Counted from the first letter of the stretch, positions 34,494 to 43,793 are shown. The stretch is DNA of 64,000 nucleotides from Hymenobacter sp. GOD-10R (GCF_035609205.1 NZ_CP141184.1:1764501-1828500); one strand, 5' to 3'. Translations and numbers: made by a program. Notes: generated by a model not told the origin, from the sequence alone.

Positions 34494-35195
34494 ATGAAAA
34501 AGTCCGTCCTCCTGCTTGCCCTTGCCGCTGTTTCTTTTTCTGCTACTGCTCAAAAAACAGCCGCTCCTAAAGTTGCTACCACGCAAACTGCACCGGCTGG
34601 CTACACCGACATGATGGCCGCCACCATTCAGGAGTTGATGAGCACTGGCGACGTGGCCCAACTCAAGCAAGTAGGCAGCAAGTTAGAGCGCGCCGCGGCC
34701 GCCGTGCCCACCGATTGGATGCCTCAGTACTACCTAGCTTACGATCAGCTCATCATTTGCTTCCAAAGCAAAGAAGACGGTGAGGTAAAAGACAAATACC
34801 TCGATCAGGCGGAAGCGGCTCTTGCCAAGGCGCGCAAGCTAGGAGGCGACGAATCGGAGCTGCTCGTGCTGCAAGCGTATATCTATCAGGCCCGGCTCGG
34901 CATTGCACCCATGACCCGCTCCATGAAGTACTCGGGTATGGTGAAGGAGGCTCTGGCACAAGCAAAAAAGGTCAACGAAGCTAATCCACGCATTTACCTG
35001 GTGGAGGCCAACAACGCGTACTTCACGCCTAAGATGTTCGGTGGTGGCGCCGACGTAGCCAAGCCGCTCTACGAGGAAGCGAAAGCACGCTATGCGGCCT
35101 TCAAACCCGCCAACAACCTAGCGCCCAACTGGGGCGAGCGGCAGCTGCTAGGGCGGCTGAAAAGCTATGACACGGCTTCGGCCGCTACCAAATAA
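34494..35195 (+). CDS. Secreted helical-repeat (TPR-like) protein
   Basis: The ATG at 34494 gives 233 residues with a signal peptide (MKKSVLLLALAAVSFSATAQ). The mature part is helical with TPR-like pairs (PQYYLAYDQLIICFQ, then YLDQAEAALAKARKLG, ELLVLQAYIYQARL, PRIYLVEANNAYFTP). Similar periplasmic proteins are common in Bacteroidetes and their function is unknown. It shares a promoter module with the TonB receptor at 27843, which may point to a common stimulus. A 40-bp palindrome follows the stop. Confidence 0.8.
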   Translation: MKKSVLLLALAAVSFSATAQKTAAPKVATTQTAPAGYTDMMAATIQELMSTGDVAQLKQVGSKLERAAAAVPTDWMPQYYLAYDQLIICFQSKEDGEVKDKYLDQAEAALAKARKLGGDESELLVLQAYIYQARLGIAPMTRSMKYSGMVKEALAQAKKVNEANPRIYLVEANNAYFTPKMFGGGADVAKPLYEEAKARYAAFKPANNLAPNWGERQLLGRLKSYDTASAATK

Positions 35196-35201
35196 AGGCT
35201 T

Positions 35202-35241
35202 CCAAGGGGAGTGCCCGACCTAGGTCGGGCACTCCCCTTGG
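35202..35241 (+). terminator. Perfect 40-bp palindrome after the TPR-like gene
   Basis: The sequence is perfectly self-complementary over 40 bp, with its centre at CCTAGG and ends at CCAAGGGGAGTG. It begins 7 bp after the stop codon. There is no T run, so it may stabilise the mRNA end or block readthrough into the histidine kinase gene. Confidence 0.75.
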
Positions 35242-35308
35242 CACTTCCTGCGAAATTGCTGCAGCGTCTAATTCTGGTTAACTTGTCCTTATTCGTCTAT
35301 CTAGCGCT

Positions 35309-36397
35309 ATGGCCACGTCTTTATCTGCTCGCGACCGCACGAACGAATCGAGCTTACTTGGGAAGCATTATCCCAAAACCATCAAATGGTGGCGGAAGCT
35401 AGCCGGCATGACGCTGTTTGGCTTCTTGCTAAGCTTTCTGTTCTGCCCGAAGTGCGGCATTTTCACCGAAGATTTTGTGGTGACGCTGGGCTATACACTC
35501 TGCTACACCTACGGATTATGGCTGGCAAACGAGTACCCTAATCGCTGGCTCAACCGAAAAGCCGACTGGACCCAGAACCCCATCCGTAGTTTCCTGATTA
35601 CGTTGGGCGCTTCCATGGCGGCCTCTCTGCTCGTTATTTCCCTGGTCAATATTGTCTTTTTGGCTTTTTACCACCACCGTCCGGTCAGCGCCATTCGCTG
35701 GCAGAATTTCATTTTCCCACTGATGACAACAGTGGTCGTGTCGCTGTTTATGCACAGCCGCTCGTTTCTGCTAGGCTGGCGCGATGCTGCCATCCGGGCC
35801 GAACGCATGGAGAAGGAATCGGCCGTGGCCCGGCTCGACTCGCTGCGTCGGCAGGTGGATCCGCACTTTCTGTTCAATTCCCTGAACGCCCTGACTTCGC
35901 TGGTGGAAGAAGACCCGACCCGCGCCGTGCGCTTCATCAAGCAACTCTCGCAGGTGTATCGCTACGTGCTCGACAGCCAGGACCACGAAGTAGTGACGCT
36001 GGCCGAGGAGCTGCGCTTCTCCGAGGCGTATCTGTATTTGCAGCGTACCCGCCTTGGCAACGGCCTCGACGTGCAGCTCGATTTACCGCCCGCCGATGAA
36101 CTAGAGAACTTCATGGTGCCGCCATTGGCCTTGCAGCTTTTGCTTGAAAATGCCATCAAGCACAATGTGGCGCTCCAGAACCAGCCCTTGCACATCCGTA
36201 TTCACCTCGATGAAACTAGCCACCAGCTCGTGGTGAGCAACTCGCTCCGGCCGCGCCGCCTAGCCCCCGGCGAGTCGACGGGCCTAGGGCTGAAAAACCT
36301 GGAGGCGCGCTACGGCTTCCTGACCCAGCAACTCGTGTCGGTGGAGAAAACGGAGCAGGAGTTTATCGTGACGCTGCCGGTGCTGGAACTCGTGTAG
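35309..36397 (+). CDS. LytS-type sensor histidine kinase
   Basis: The 362-residue protein has about four membrane helices (about residues 33-155). The His_kinase domain follows, with the phosphoacceptor His186 in RRQVDPHFLFNSLNALTSL, and then an HATPase with LQLLLENAIKHNV and GLGLKNLEARYG. It lacks a large sensor domain, so it may sense a membrane signal. It pairs with the response regulator 65 bp downstream. The start ATG at 35309 precedes the first helix. Confidence 0.93.
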   Translation: MATSLSARDRTNESSLLGKHYPKTIKWWRKLAGMTLFGFLLSFLFCPKCGIFTEDFVVTLGYTLCYTYGLWLANEYPNRWLNRKADWTQNPIRSFLITLGASMAASLLVISLVNIVFLAFYHHRPVSAIRWQNFIFPLMTTVVVSLFMHSRSFLLGWRDAAIRAERMEKESAVARLDSLRRQVDPHFLFNSLNALTSLVEEDPTRAVRFIKQLSQVYRYVLDSQDHEVVTLAEELRFSEAYLYLQRTRLGNGLDVQLDLPPADELENFMVPPLALQLLLENAIKHNVALQNQPLHIRIHLDETSHQLVVSNSLRPRRLAPGESTGLGLKNLEARYGFLTQQLVSVEKTEQEFIVTLPVLELV

Positions 36398-36462
36398 AAG
36401 CGCTTAGCTTGCGCCATTGTATTGCCTATTCATCGTATTTATTTGCCTACCTGTTCGTGCTT

Positions 36463-37248
36463 ATGGCTCAACCTCTTCGCGCTCTTATAGTTGAAGATGA
36501 ACCCCTAGCCGCTCGCCGCTTGGCCGAGCTGCTTAAAAAACAAGACTCGCCGGTGGAGGTAGTCGGCACGGCGGAGTCGGTGGCCGCGGCGGAAGCCTTT
36601 TTGCAAACCTTGCAGCCCGGCCCCGACGTGCTGTTCCTGGATATTCACTTAGCCGATGGGTTGAGCTTCGAGCTGTTTGAGCGGCAAGAGGTGAAATGCC
36701 CCGTTATTTTCACCACCGCCTACGACCGCTACGCTCTGCGCGCGTTCAAGGTGAATAGCGTCGATTACCTGTTAAAGCCCATTGACCCTGAGGAGCTAGC
36801 GGCGGCGCTGGTCAAATTGCGCAGCCTGCGCGCTACGCCAGCCGCACCGGCCTTCGACGCCGGTTTGCTTGCCGAAATGCTGCGCCAGGCGCAGCCGAGC
36901 ACCAGCTACAAAACTCGCTTTGTGGTGCGCGTAGGCGAGCACCTGAAAGCCATTCCGACCGAGCAGATTGCCTACTTCTTCAGCCTCGAAAAAGCTACCC
37001 TGCTCCAAACCAAGGAGAACCGCCGCTTTGTGGTCGACTACACGCTGGAGCAGCTCGAAAACCTGCTCGATCCGCGCCATTTCTTCCGCCTGAACCGCGC
37101 CTACCTAGCTCACGCCGACGCCATCCAGGACATCATTCACTACACCAACAGCCGCCTCCAAACTGTGCTGCGCCCCGCTAGCTCCGATGAGGCTGTGCTC
37201 GTGAGTCGGGAGCGAGTAGCCGCCTTTAAGGCTTGGCTGGATCGATAA
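36463..37248 (+). CDS. LytTR-family response regulator
   Basis: The ATG at 36463 gives 261 residues. The receiver domain (1-118) has the acidic pair in VEDEP, phosphoacceptor Asp60 in LFLDIHL, Thr85 and Lys105 in YLLKP. The DNA-binding LytTR domain (about 155-255) has RFVVRVGEHLKAIPTEQIAY, then VDYTLEQLENLLDP and FFRLNRAYLAH. It is the partner of the upstream kinase. Target promoters are not visible here. Confidence 0.93.
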   Translation: MAQPLRALIVEDEPLAARRLAELLKKQDSPVEVVGTAESVAAAEAFLQTLQPGPDVLFLDIHLADGLSFELFERQEVKCPVIFTTAYDRYALRAFKVNSVDYLLKPIDPEELAAALVKLRSLRATPAAPAFDAGLLAEMLRQAQPSTSYKTRFVVRVGEHLKAIPTEQIAYFFSLEKATLLQTKENRRFVVDYTLEQLENLLDPRHFFRLNRAYLAHADAIQDIIHYTNSRLQTVLRPASSDEAVLVSRERVAAFKAWLDR

Positions 37249-37313
37249 AGGAAAACTTGTGTAGTGGTAATTAGAAAATCGATCAGCTGGTCAGTCTTTT
37301 AGCCACTCTCCCT

Positions 37314-37928
37314 ATGGCGCAGACTACTTTTCTTCCGCCTAAGCCTAGCATGAGAAGGCGGCGCGTAGCCACTTGGGTTTCCACGCTCGGGCATCCGTTG
37401 CTGACTGCCGTGCTGTTTTTGGGTTACGTCGCCTTTCGGCTGCTAGGTGGGCAAGGGGCGGCGTGGGTAGTGGGCTGTATGACGCTGGGTGTCGTGCTGC
37501 CGATTGCTTTCTGGAACTACCGGCAAGTGCAGCGGGGCGCTTACACCAACTTCGATGTATCGGTGCGGGAGCAGCGGCGCTCCTTTTATCCTCGGTTGCT
37601 GGTGTTGCTAGGAGCTGCAACAGCACTGCTGTTCTCGTTTCCGGCAGTGGCTCCGTTGCGGCCGGGCTTTGTAGTCGGCTTGGGCTTACTGATCGTTTGC
37701 TACGCCGTTAACTTCTGGTTGAAAGTGTCGCTGCACGCCGCCTTGTCGTTTTTCGTGGCGGGTTGCGTGGGCTCACTTGATGGGTGGAATTGGGGCTTGG
37801 TAGCCCTGGTGCTAGCGGTGGCAATAGCCACGTCGCGGCGAGTGCTGGGTCGGCATAGCACGCCCGAACTGCTAGTAGGGGCAGCCCTGGGAAGCTTGGC
37901 GGCGGGCGTTCTTCAGTTGTGGCGCTAG
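37314..37928 (+). CDS. PAP2-like membrane phosphatase
   Basis: The 204-residue protein has five to six membrane helices and a weak phosphatidic-acid-phosphatase-2 signature: VREQRRSFYPR as a possible motif 1, KVSLHAALSFF as motif 2 and SRRVLGRHSTPELLVGAALG as motif 3. These keep the catalytic His residues and the Arg, although spacing is compact. Such enzymes dephosphorylate lipid or undecaprenyl phosphates at the outer face of the inner membrane. It follows the LytTR regulator by 65 bp and may belong to its operon. Confidence 0.78.
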   Translation: MAQTTFLPPKPSMRRRRVATWVSTLGHPLLTAVLFLGYVAFRLLGGQGAAWVVGCMTLGVVLPIAFWNYRQVQRGAYTNFDVSVREQRRSFYPRLLVLLGAATALLFSFPAVAPLRPGFVVGLGLLIVCYAVNFWLKVSLHAALSFFVAGCVGSLDGWNWGLVALVLAVAIATSRRVLGRHSTPELLVGAALGSLAAGVLQLWR

Positions 37929-37962
37929 TTTGAAGATGCTAGCTGTTAGCCTCTTCCAGGTG

Positions 37963-38733
37963 TTAGCCTTCCAGCCAGTTCTTGAGTGCGCCGGCTTTCT
38001 CTCGACTTACTACCACTTCCTCGCTGGGCGCCGGGGCTAGGTCTAGCTTGAGCTTGCCATTGAAGTAAGGATGCAGGCGCTGCACGGCTTGCAAATGGGC
38101 CAAAAACTGCCGGTTAAGGCGAAAGAACTGCTGCGGATCAAGGAGCTTTTCGAGTTGCTCCAGAGTATAGTCCACCACGTAGCGGCGACCGTCGGTGGCC
38201 ACCAGAGTTGTCACTTCGTTGCGGCTCTGGCACCAGGCTACTTGCGTGATGGGAAGCGGCAATAACTGCTCGCCGCTTCGTACCAAGAAGCGGGTTTTGT
38301 ACGACTGATTTGGTTGGGGTAAGCTTTCCAGCAGGCGCTCAAGGCGTTGCGCCGAATCAGCGGCCGGGGCGGTGGGCGTGCGCCATTGCCGCAGTTTCGT
38401 GAGAGCCGCTTGCAGCTCGGCTAGCTTCACAGGCTTTAGGAGGTAATCGACGCTGTTGGCCTTAAATGCCTGGATAGCATACGCATCGTAGGCGGTCGTG
38501 AAGATGACGGGGCTGCTCACGACGGTCCGCCCAAATATTTCCAGGCTCAACCCGTCGGCCAACTGGATATCCGATAAAATAAGGTCGGGAGCGGGGTGCG
38601 CTGCCAGCCAAGCTAGGGTGCTGCTCACGCTGTCGAGCACGGCGACCACCTGGGCATCGGGCGCGGCTTGCTGCAGTATGCGTTGCAGACGCTCGGCAGC
38701 GGGGTATTCGTCTTCCAGCAGCAGGACGGTCAT
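37963..38733 (-). CDS. LytTR-family response regulator (second system)
   Basis: The 256-residue protein has receiver residues in LLEDEYPAAERL, phosphoacceptor Asp55 in LILSDIQLADG, and Lys in YLLKP. The LytTR domain has RFLVRSGEQLLPLPITQVAW and FFRLNRQFLAHLQ. It is clearly a paralogue of the regulator at 36463 and is convergent with that operon. It lies 30 bp after the DoxX gene and shares its strand with the kinase at 39296, so the three form an operon. Confidence 0.92.
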   Translation of the reverse strand: MTVLLLEDEYPAAERLQRILQQAAPDAQVVAVLDSVSSTLAWLAAHPAPDLILSDIQLADGLSLEIFGRTVVSSPVIFTTAYDAYAIQAFKANSVDYLLKPVKLAELQAALTKLRQWRTPTAPAADSAQRLERLLESLPQPNQSYKTRFLVRSGEQLLPLPITQVAWCQSRNEVTTLVATDGRRYVVDYTLEQLEKLLDPQQFFRLNRQFLAHLQAVQRLHPYFNGKLKLDLAPAPSEEVVVSREKAGALKNWLEG

Positions 38734-38763
38734 GTGGGTTCTGTGTAAGAGAAGCCTTGCGTG

Positions 38764-39261
38764 TTAAGGCTGGGGATGCGTGAAGGGATGCAAGATGGAA
38801 ACCCAGAGCGGCAGCGCCCAGGAAAAATACCACACCCAGGCAATGAAGAAAAGTTGTAGCGGAATCCGAAACCATAAGTAGCGCGGACCTGGCCCATCGA
38901 TCGTGCCTTTCTGATAGTCGATGTGGTGTAAGGCCGCGCGAATGTTCGCCGGCAGGATCAGTACGAAAAAGGCAATTAAGGGCCACGCAATCAAGATTCG
39001 CAAGGCGGGGACTAACAGGCCAACAGCGGCTGCCAACTCAATGATACCCGTAAAATAGACTAACGCTTTTTTGGCTGGAAGCCAAATAGGCATCATTGCT
39101 ACCATGCCTTGGGTGAGCGCAAAATGGCCTGCTCCTGTAAAGAACAGCATGATTGCCATCGCCACGTTGCCAGCCAGCAGTGCGTCTGCGTGCCCCTGCA
39201 CGAAGTACGTAGCTAGCACTAGCAGGCCGAAGGTGATGAGTAATACCAACAGAGGTTTCAT
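38764..39261 (-). CDS. DoxX-like membrane protein
   Basis: The 165-residue protein has four membrane helices with the DoxX pattern: FFTGAGHFALTQGMVAMMP, a YFTGIIELAAAVGLLVP helix, then FVLILPANIRAALHH. The family is tied to respiration and redox stress, but no function is proven for this group. It sits between the LytS kinase and its regulator on the minus strand, an unusual insertion that hints at a functional link such as signal relay or regulation of the gene itself. Confidence 0.87.
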   Translation of the reverse strand: MKPLLVLLITFGLLVLATYFVQGHADALLAGNVAMAIMLFFTGAGHFALTQGMVAMMPIWLPAKKALVYFTGIIELAAAVGLLVPALRILIAWPLIAFFVLILPANIRAALHHIDYQKGTIDGPGPRYLWFRIPLQLFFIAWVWYFSWALPLWVSILHPFTHPQP

Positions 39262-39295
39262 AGCCTTGGGTTAGAGTAGAGCGGAAGGCAGCGCC

Positions 39296-40321
39296 TTACT
39301 GTGGGGTGAGCAGCGGCAAGCACACCCGAAACCACTCTGGGCCTTGGCTAATCTCTACCGGTTGTGAGGCTTGCAGCAGCTCATAGCGGTGAATAATATT
39401 TTGCAAGCCAATGCCCGTGCTGGAACCTAGCCCCGCTGTTCGGGGACGTAGCTTGTTTTCCACCACCAAGTACGGCCCGCTAGGCTCGTAGCGAATGGCT
39501 AGGTGCAAGGGGTGCTCCCGCGACGCAACGTTGTGCTTCAGGGCATTCTCGACCAGCAGCTGCACGCTCAGGGGCGCCACGTGCTGGAGCAAAGCTGCTG
39601 GCGGCACGTCTTGCTCCACCTGTAGGTTGTCGCGGAACCTAGCTTTTTGCAGGGCCACATATGTCGCCACGAAAGCTAGCTCCTTGGCCAGCGGCACGGT
39701 GGCTTTGTCGCGGCTCACCAGCACGTAGCGGTACACATCGGCGAGCTGCTCCACGAAGTCTTGTGCCGGTGTGTTGTGCTCGTCGATGAGGGCGGAAAGC
39801 GTGTTCAGGCTGTTGAAGAGAAAGTGCGGATCGAGTTGATTCTGTAGTGCTTCGAGTTGACTCTGCACGCCGGCACGGGTGAGCTGCTCGGCGTGGCGTA
39901 CGTTCCGCTCCCATTGCTGAAAGGAATACCTAGCCTCGTACACCATGAGCACCACAACGGTGGGAATCAGGTTGAAGATCGAAGCTCGAAGATGATCGGG
40001 CCAAAAGGTGCTGAAATACTGCGGGAGCAGCTGCTGCAAAGGCAGGCGCAGCAGTACCGTAGCCACGCTGGTAAAAAGCACCGACAATGCGGCTAGAGTC
40101 CAGAGTCGCTTGGGGGTTTGCTCCACCTGCGGAAAACGAACCAGTACCCACGCCCACAACGCCCGGTTGCCAATCCACAGGAAGAAGGTGAAATAGAGTG
40201 AGATACTCCAGCTAATGATAAACCACAGCGGCGACACTGACCCAGGCGCAGGTCCTGTGAGCAGCGTAATGAGCAAGCTCAGCACGGGAATACCAATGAG
40301 GCGAAGAAGACGATCGTGCAT
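39296..40321 (-). CDS. LytS-type sensor histidine kinase (second system)
   Basis: The 341-residue protein has four membrane helices in the first 130 residues. The phosphoacceptor is His166 in NQLDPHFLFNSLNTLSAL, and the HATPase has VQLLVENALKHNVASREHPL and GIGLQNIIHRYELL. It is a paralogue of the kinase at 35309. It is the first gene of a three-gene operon with DoxX and the LytTR regulator. Confidence 0.93.
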   Translation of the reverse strand: MHDRLLRLIGIPVLSLLITLLTGPAPGSVSPLWFIISWSISLYFTFFLWIGNRALWAWVLVRFPQVEQTPKRLWTLAALSVLFTSVATVLLRLPLQQLLPQYFSTFWPDHLRASIFNLIPTVVVLMVYEARYSFQQWERNVRHAEQLTRAGVQSQLEALQNQLDPHFLFNSLNTLSALIDEHNTPAQDFVEQLADVYRYVLVSRDKATVPLAKELAFVATYVALQKARFRDNLQVEQDVPPAALLQHVAPLSVQLLVENALKHNVASREHPLHLAIRYEPSGPYLVVENKLRPRTAGLGSSTGIGLQNIIHRYELLQASQPVEISQGPEWFRVCLPLLTPQ

Positions 40322-40635
40322 GAACAGGGAGACGAATTCTGAAAGGCAGGGCTAAGCTAAGAACTTAGCCGGGTGTCGTCATTGGTGAGAAATGCCCACC
40401 TAAACGCCCACACTGTACCCGCAAAGGCAGAAAACTACTGGCAACGCCCAAATTTCCGCAAGAAGAAGGCTAGGTTTTAACGCAAAACGGGTGAAATGAC
40501 AGCTGCGCAATGCGAAACGGCGGAACGGGTAGGGTGAGCCGAACCAGCCAGCACAAAGCTAGCCCGCAGACATGCCGGCAAGACATTCAGATAACCTTGT
40601 GAAACCAACTGAGCACCCCCAAAAAGCTAGCTTTT
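40322..40635. other. Intergenic region of 314 bp, no gene seen
   Basis: Both flanking genes are on the minus strand. The region must hold the promoter of the second LytS operon. A small palindromic patch (GCTAAG-CTAAGAA-CTTAGC near 40351) is the only structure noticed. No confident promoter box was found. Confidence 0.5.
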
Positions 40636-41961
40636 CTATTTCTTCAGCAGTGGTTCCAGCGCTTTCGAGTGACGAATGAGGAAGGCGTACTGCGCGTAAT
40701 CGGTGGTAACGGCGTTGGGCTTGGTCGCACTCATGGTTTGGCCAAACAGCGGCGCCTTTATGTCGAGCATTAGCCGCGAGTGCTGGTAAGGCGAGTTGGG
40801 CGCATCCAGCTTAAAGAGCGTGAGGTTGCTTGTCGGGGACACTTCCGCTAAGTCTTTTAGACCCTGCACAAACACCATTGGGCCATCCTGGTTAACCCAG
40901 TCGAGTGCCACGTACGGAGTAGCGGGGCGGATGGCGGCCGGAATAGCGCCGGTTGGCATCAGCGTTTCACTTTCTAGGGAGAAGATCGGCAGCGACACCA
41001 CTTTATGATGGTACGGCTGGTCGGCATTTTTCAGCAGCGCCGCCAAGGGCATCGTCTTATTAATAGGGCCTTGTAAAACGTGATAAACGCCCCACAAGCC
41101 GTATAGCTTCTCCTGCCCTAGGTGCTTGCGCTCGTATTCGGCCTGCAAGTTGAGCGACATCACACTGTCGCGCCGCACCCGCGGGTGCAGGTAGGTGATG
41201 TTGTGCACCAAGTGCGCAACGTCGGCGTACTGCGGACCCAACGCGGCGCGGTACGCTTGAGGCACGCGACCTAGCTCCCGTTCGAGGCGACGGGCGCATG
41301 TGCTGAGTACCTTATCCGAATCGGGTTGGGCCACGAGTAGCTGCTGGAGGGTATCGAGCGGCGCGAGGGTACCGGCCTTGTACTGAGCGGCTTGTAGCAG
41401 AGTGCGCACGTACTGGCTCGTAACGGTTAGATCCTGGAGCCGGTCGATGCCGATGAAGCGGATCTTCGCCGAGTCGGGCAAGGAGGCGTTCAGCGCCCGA
41501 ATCTGCTTGATCTTATTGTAGAAGCCCGTGTTGCCCCACTGTGCACTATTAATCCACGGCTGAAAGGCCACGCGTAGGTTCTGCTCGTCGCCTGTTTGGA
41601 GGTACGTGTTGAAGTAATACGCTTGGCTAGGGTCGATTTCGGCCATGTAATTCCGCAACCCCGTCTTGGCGTTTAGGTGTTTGAGCAAGGCAAAATCCAA
41701 CTCCTGCGGTGCTGCCGAGCCGTGCGACTCTCCCAGCAGGAAGATCTGGTTTTGATAAAATGCCTTGTCAAATAGCTTGAATGCTTCGGGGGCATTTGTT
41801 GCGAATGCCTCTTGGTGCTGCGCCAAATAGTGCATGTGCTCCGGGCTGGCACTGCCGCGCGCAACCAACCCGTAAATCGTGTAGCCGCCGAGCGCAATCA
41901 GCGGAATTCCAATCACTAATAAAAGGACGGCTATCAATAGGCCTTTTAGAATTTTCTTCAT
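40636..41961 (-). CDS. Erythromycin-esterase-like (EreA/ChaN-clan) membrane-anchored protein
   Basis: The 441-residue protein has one N-terminal membrane helix (about residues 5-30). It then shows LLGESHGSAAPQELDFALL, the Gly-Glu-Ser-His motif of the erythromycin-esterase superfamily, and RNYMAEIDPSQAYYFNTYLQ, RFIGIDRLQDL and KLYGLWGVYHVLQ, which give the conserved Glu and His residues. True macrolide esterases keep the same motif, but most family members act on unknown substrates, so resistance should not be assumed. It is probably periplasmic and anchored. It is divergent from mmsA. Confidence 0.78.
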   Translation of the reverse strand: MKKILKGLLIAVLLLVIGIPLIALGGYTIYGLVARGSASPEHMHYLAQHQEAFATNAPEAFKLFDKAFYQNQIFLLGESHGSAAPQELDFALLKHLNAKTGLRNYMAEIDPSQAYYFNTYLQTGDEQNLRVAFQPWINSAQWGNTGFYNKIKQIRALNASLPDSAKIRFIGIDRLQDLTVTSQYVRTLLQAAQYKAGTLAPLDTLQQLLVAQPDSDKVLSTCARRLERELGRVPQAYRAALGPQYADVAHLVHNITYLHPRVRRDSVMSLNLQAEYERKHLGQEKLYGLWGVYHVLQGPINKTMPLAALLKNADQPYHHKVVSLPIFSLESETLMPTGAIPAAIRPATPYVALDWVNQDGPMVFVQGLKDLAEVSPTSNLTLFKLDAPNSPYQHSRLMLDIKAPLFGQTMSATKPNAVTTDYAQYAFLIRHSKALEPLLKK

Positions 41962-42156
41962 AGGTTAATGACTATAAAAGGCGTTGGTGTTCGTGCGCCA
42001 CACCCACAAGCGGATTTACTCAGGCGCCGATGCTGCTCACGCTAGGTTAGCCAACGCCATTACTGATTAGCCAGCAAGCTACTCGTTCAGCAGCAGCTTA
42101 AAAGTTTCTTTTGTGCAGTAAACCTCTTACTTGCGTAAACTTAACAATTTGGTAAC

Positions 42157-43629
42157 ATGGAAGTCGAAACTTTGAAGTATCCGGCTGTGCGTAACTACGT
42201 TGCCGGTCAGTTTGTGCAGGCGACGAGTGCCCGCTCGCTGGAGGTCTTCAGCCCGCTCAGCGGCGGCATGATTTCCACGGTACCGTTAAGTGGAGCGGAG
42301 GCACTCAACCAAGCCGTAGAAGCCGCCAAAGATGCTTTTCCTGCATGGTCGGCTACGCCGATAAAGGAGCGGGTGCAGATCTTCTACCGCTACAAAACGC
42401 TGCTCGAAAAGCACATCCAAGAGCTAGCCGAGCTCGTGCGCAAGGAAAACGGCAAAACCATGGACGAAGCCCGCGCCGAAGTAGAAAAGGCCATCGAGCT
42501 AACGGAATTTGCTTGTTCGCTGCCCCAACTCATCGCCGGCGAATTGCTGGAGGTAAGCAAAGGTGTGGAGTGCCGCACGGAGCGCAAACCCCTCGGCGTA
42601 GTAGCGAGCATCGCGCCCTTCAACTTCCCCAACATGGTCCCGCACTGGACCATCCCGAATGCCCTAGCCCTCGGCAACTGCATGATTCTGAAGCCCTCGG
42701 AGCAAGTGCCGATCAGCGCTGGCCGTATTGCCGAGCTGCTGAAGGAAGCCGGCCTGCCCGACGGCGTACTGAACATCGTGAACGGCGATAAGGAAATCGT
42801 AGAAGCCATCTGCGACCATCCGGATATTCAGGCCGTGTCGTTCGTGGGTTCGACCAAGATTGCCAAGGTGGTGTACCGCCGCGCCACCTCCAACCTGAAG
42901 CGGTGCGTGGCCCTAGGCGGCGCCAAAAACCATCTGCTCGTGCTGCCTGATGCCCACGTAGACATGACGGCTTCCAACGTGGCCGCCTCCATGTCGGGGT
43001 GCGCGGGGCAGCGCTGCATGGCGGGTTCAGCGATGGTGGCGGTGGGCTCCATTGAGCCTATTATCAGCCGCCTGGTGGAAGAAGCCGCTAAGATTGTGCC
43101 GGGCAAAAACCTGGGTTCAGTTATCAGCAAAGAAGCCAAAGAGCGCATCGAGCGCTACATCACCGAAGCCGAACAAGCAGGCGCTAAGGTGCTGCTCGAC
43201 GGTCGCAACGCCCTCGTGCCCGGCCACGAAGACGGCTACTATGTCGGCCCTACCGTCATCGACCACGTAACGCCCGACATGGCTATTGCCAAGGAAGAAG
43301 TGTTCGGGCCAGTGCTAGCCATCATCCGCGCTGATACACTGGATGAGGCGCTGGATATTGAAAACTCTTCCAATTATGGCAACGCCGCCTCGGTGTTCAC
43401 GCAGAGCGGCGGCCTAGCTCGCTACGTGATGGAAAACGCCTCGGCCGGCATGATCGGTGTGAACATCGGCGTGCCCGTGCCACGTGAGCCGTTCTCCTTC
43501 GGCGGCTGGAACGAGTCGAAGTTCGGCGCCTGCGACATCACTGGCAAAAGCTCCATCGAGTTCTGGACCCAGCTCAAGAAAGTGACAACGAAGTGGAATC
43601 CAGAGTCAAGGGTGAACTGGATGTCATAG
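42157..43629 (+). CDS. mmsA: CoA-acylating (methyl)malonate-semialdehyde dehydrogenase
   Basis: The 490-residue protein is an aldehyde dehydrogenase of the MmsA type. It has IAPFNFPNM with catalytic Asn156, the NAD-binding SFVGSTKIAKVVY, GGAKNHLLVLPDA and catalytic Cys287 in GCAGQRCMAGSAMV. MmsA members convert malonate semialdehyde or methylmalonate semialdehyde to acetyl-CoA or propionyl-CoA with NAD and CoA, releasing CO2. It is the first gene of the pyrimidine cluster and supplies the last step after beta-alanine or beta-aminoisobutyrate transamination. Its stop is followed by repeat B1. Confidence 0.93.
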   Translation: MEVETLKYPAVRNYVAGQFVQATSARSLEVFSPLSGGMISTVPLSGAEALNQAVEAAKDAFPAWSATPIKERVQIFYRYKTLLEKHIQELAELVRKENGKTMDEARAEVEKAIELTEFACSLPQLIAGELLEVSKGVECRTERKPLGVVASIAPFNFPNMVPHWTIPNALALGNCMILKPSEQVPISAGRIAELLKEAGLPDGVLNIVNGDKEIVEAICDHPDIQAVSFVGSTKIAKVVYRRATSNLKRCVALGGAKNHLLVLPDAHVDMTASNVAASMSGCAGQRCMAGSAMVAVGSIEPIISRLVEEAAKIVPGKNLGSVISKEAKERIERYITEAEQAGAKVLLDGRNALVPGHEDGYYVGPTVIDHVTPDMAIAKEEVFGPVLAIIRADTLDEALDIENSSNYGNAASVFTQSGGLARYVMENASAGMIGVNIGVPVPREPFSFGGWNESKFGACDITGKSSIEFWTQLKKVTTKWNPESRVNWMS

Positions 43630-43668
43630 GAAGCTAGGTCGTCTAAAAATCTGTCATAACAAAAACGC

Positions 43669-43770
43669 CTGTCATCCTGAGCTTGCGAAGGACCTTTTGC
43701 CAGTTGAACGAGTCGTAGCTATGATTGTCGTTCTGCCGTGAGAAGGTCCTTCGCAAGCTCAGGATGACAG
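43669..43770. repeat. Inverted repeat, family B copy 1
   Basis: 28-bp arms (CTGTCATCCTGAGCTTGCGA and complement) are perfect. The spacer contains GTTGAACGAGTCG. Its right arm ends 23 bp before the aminotransferase ATG. Confidence 0.95.
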
Positions 43771-43793
43771 GAGAAAAATAGAAGTCCTCTCCC

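Noticed and set aside
40636..41961. Macrolide resistance gene
   Set aside because: The GESHG motif is shared by a broad superfamily. There is no mobile element or resistance neighbour, and the protein is membrane-anchored.
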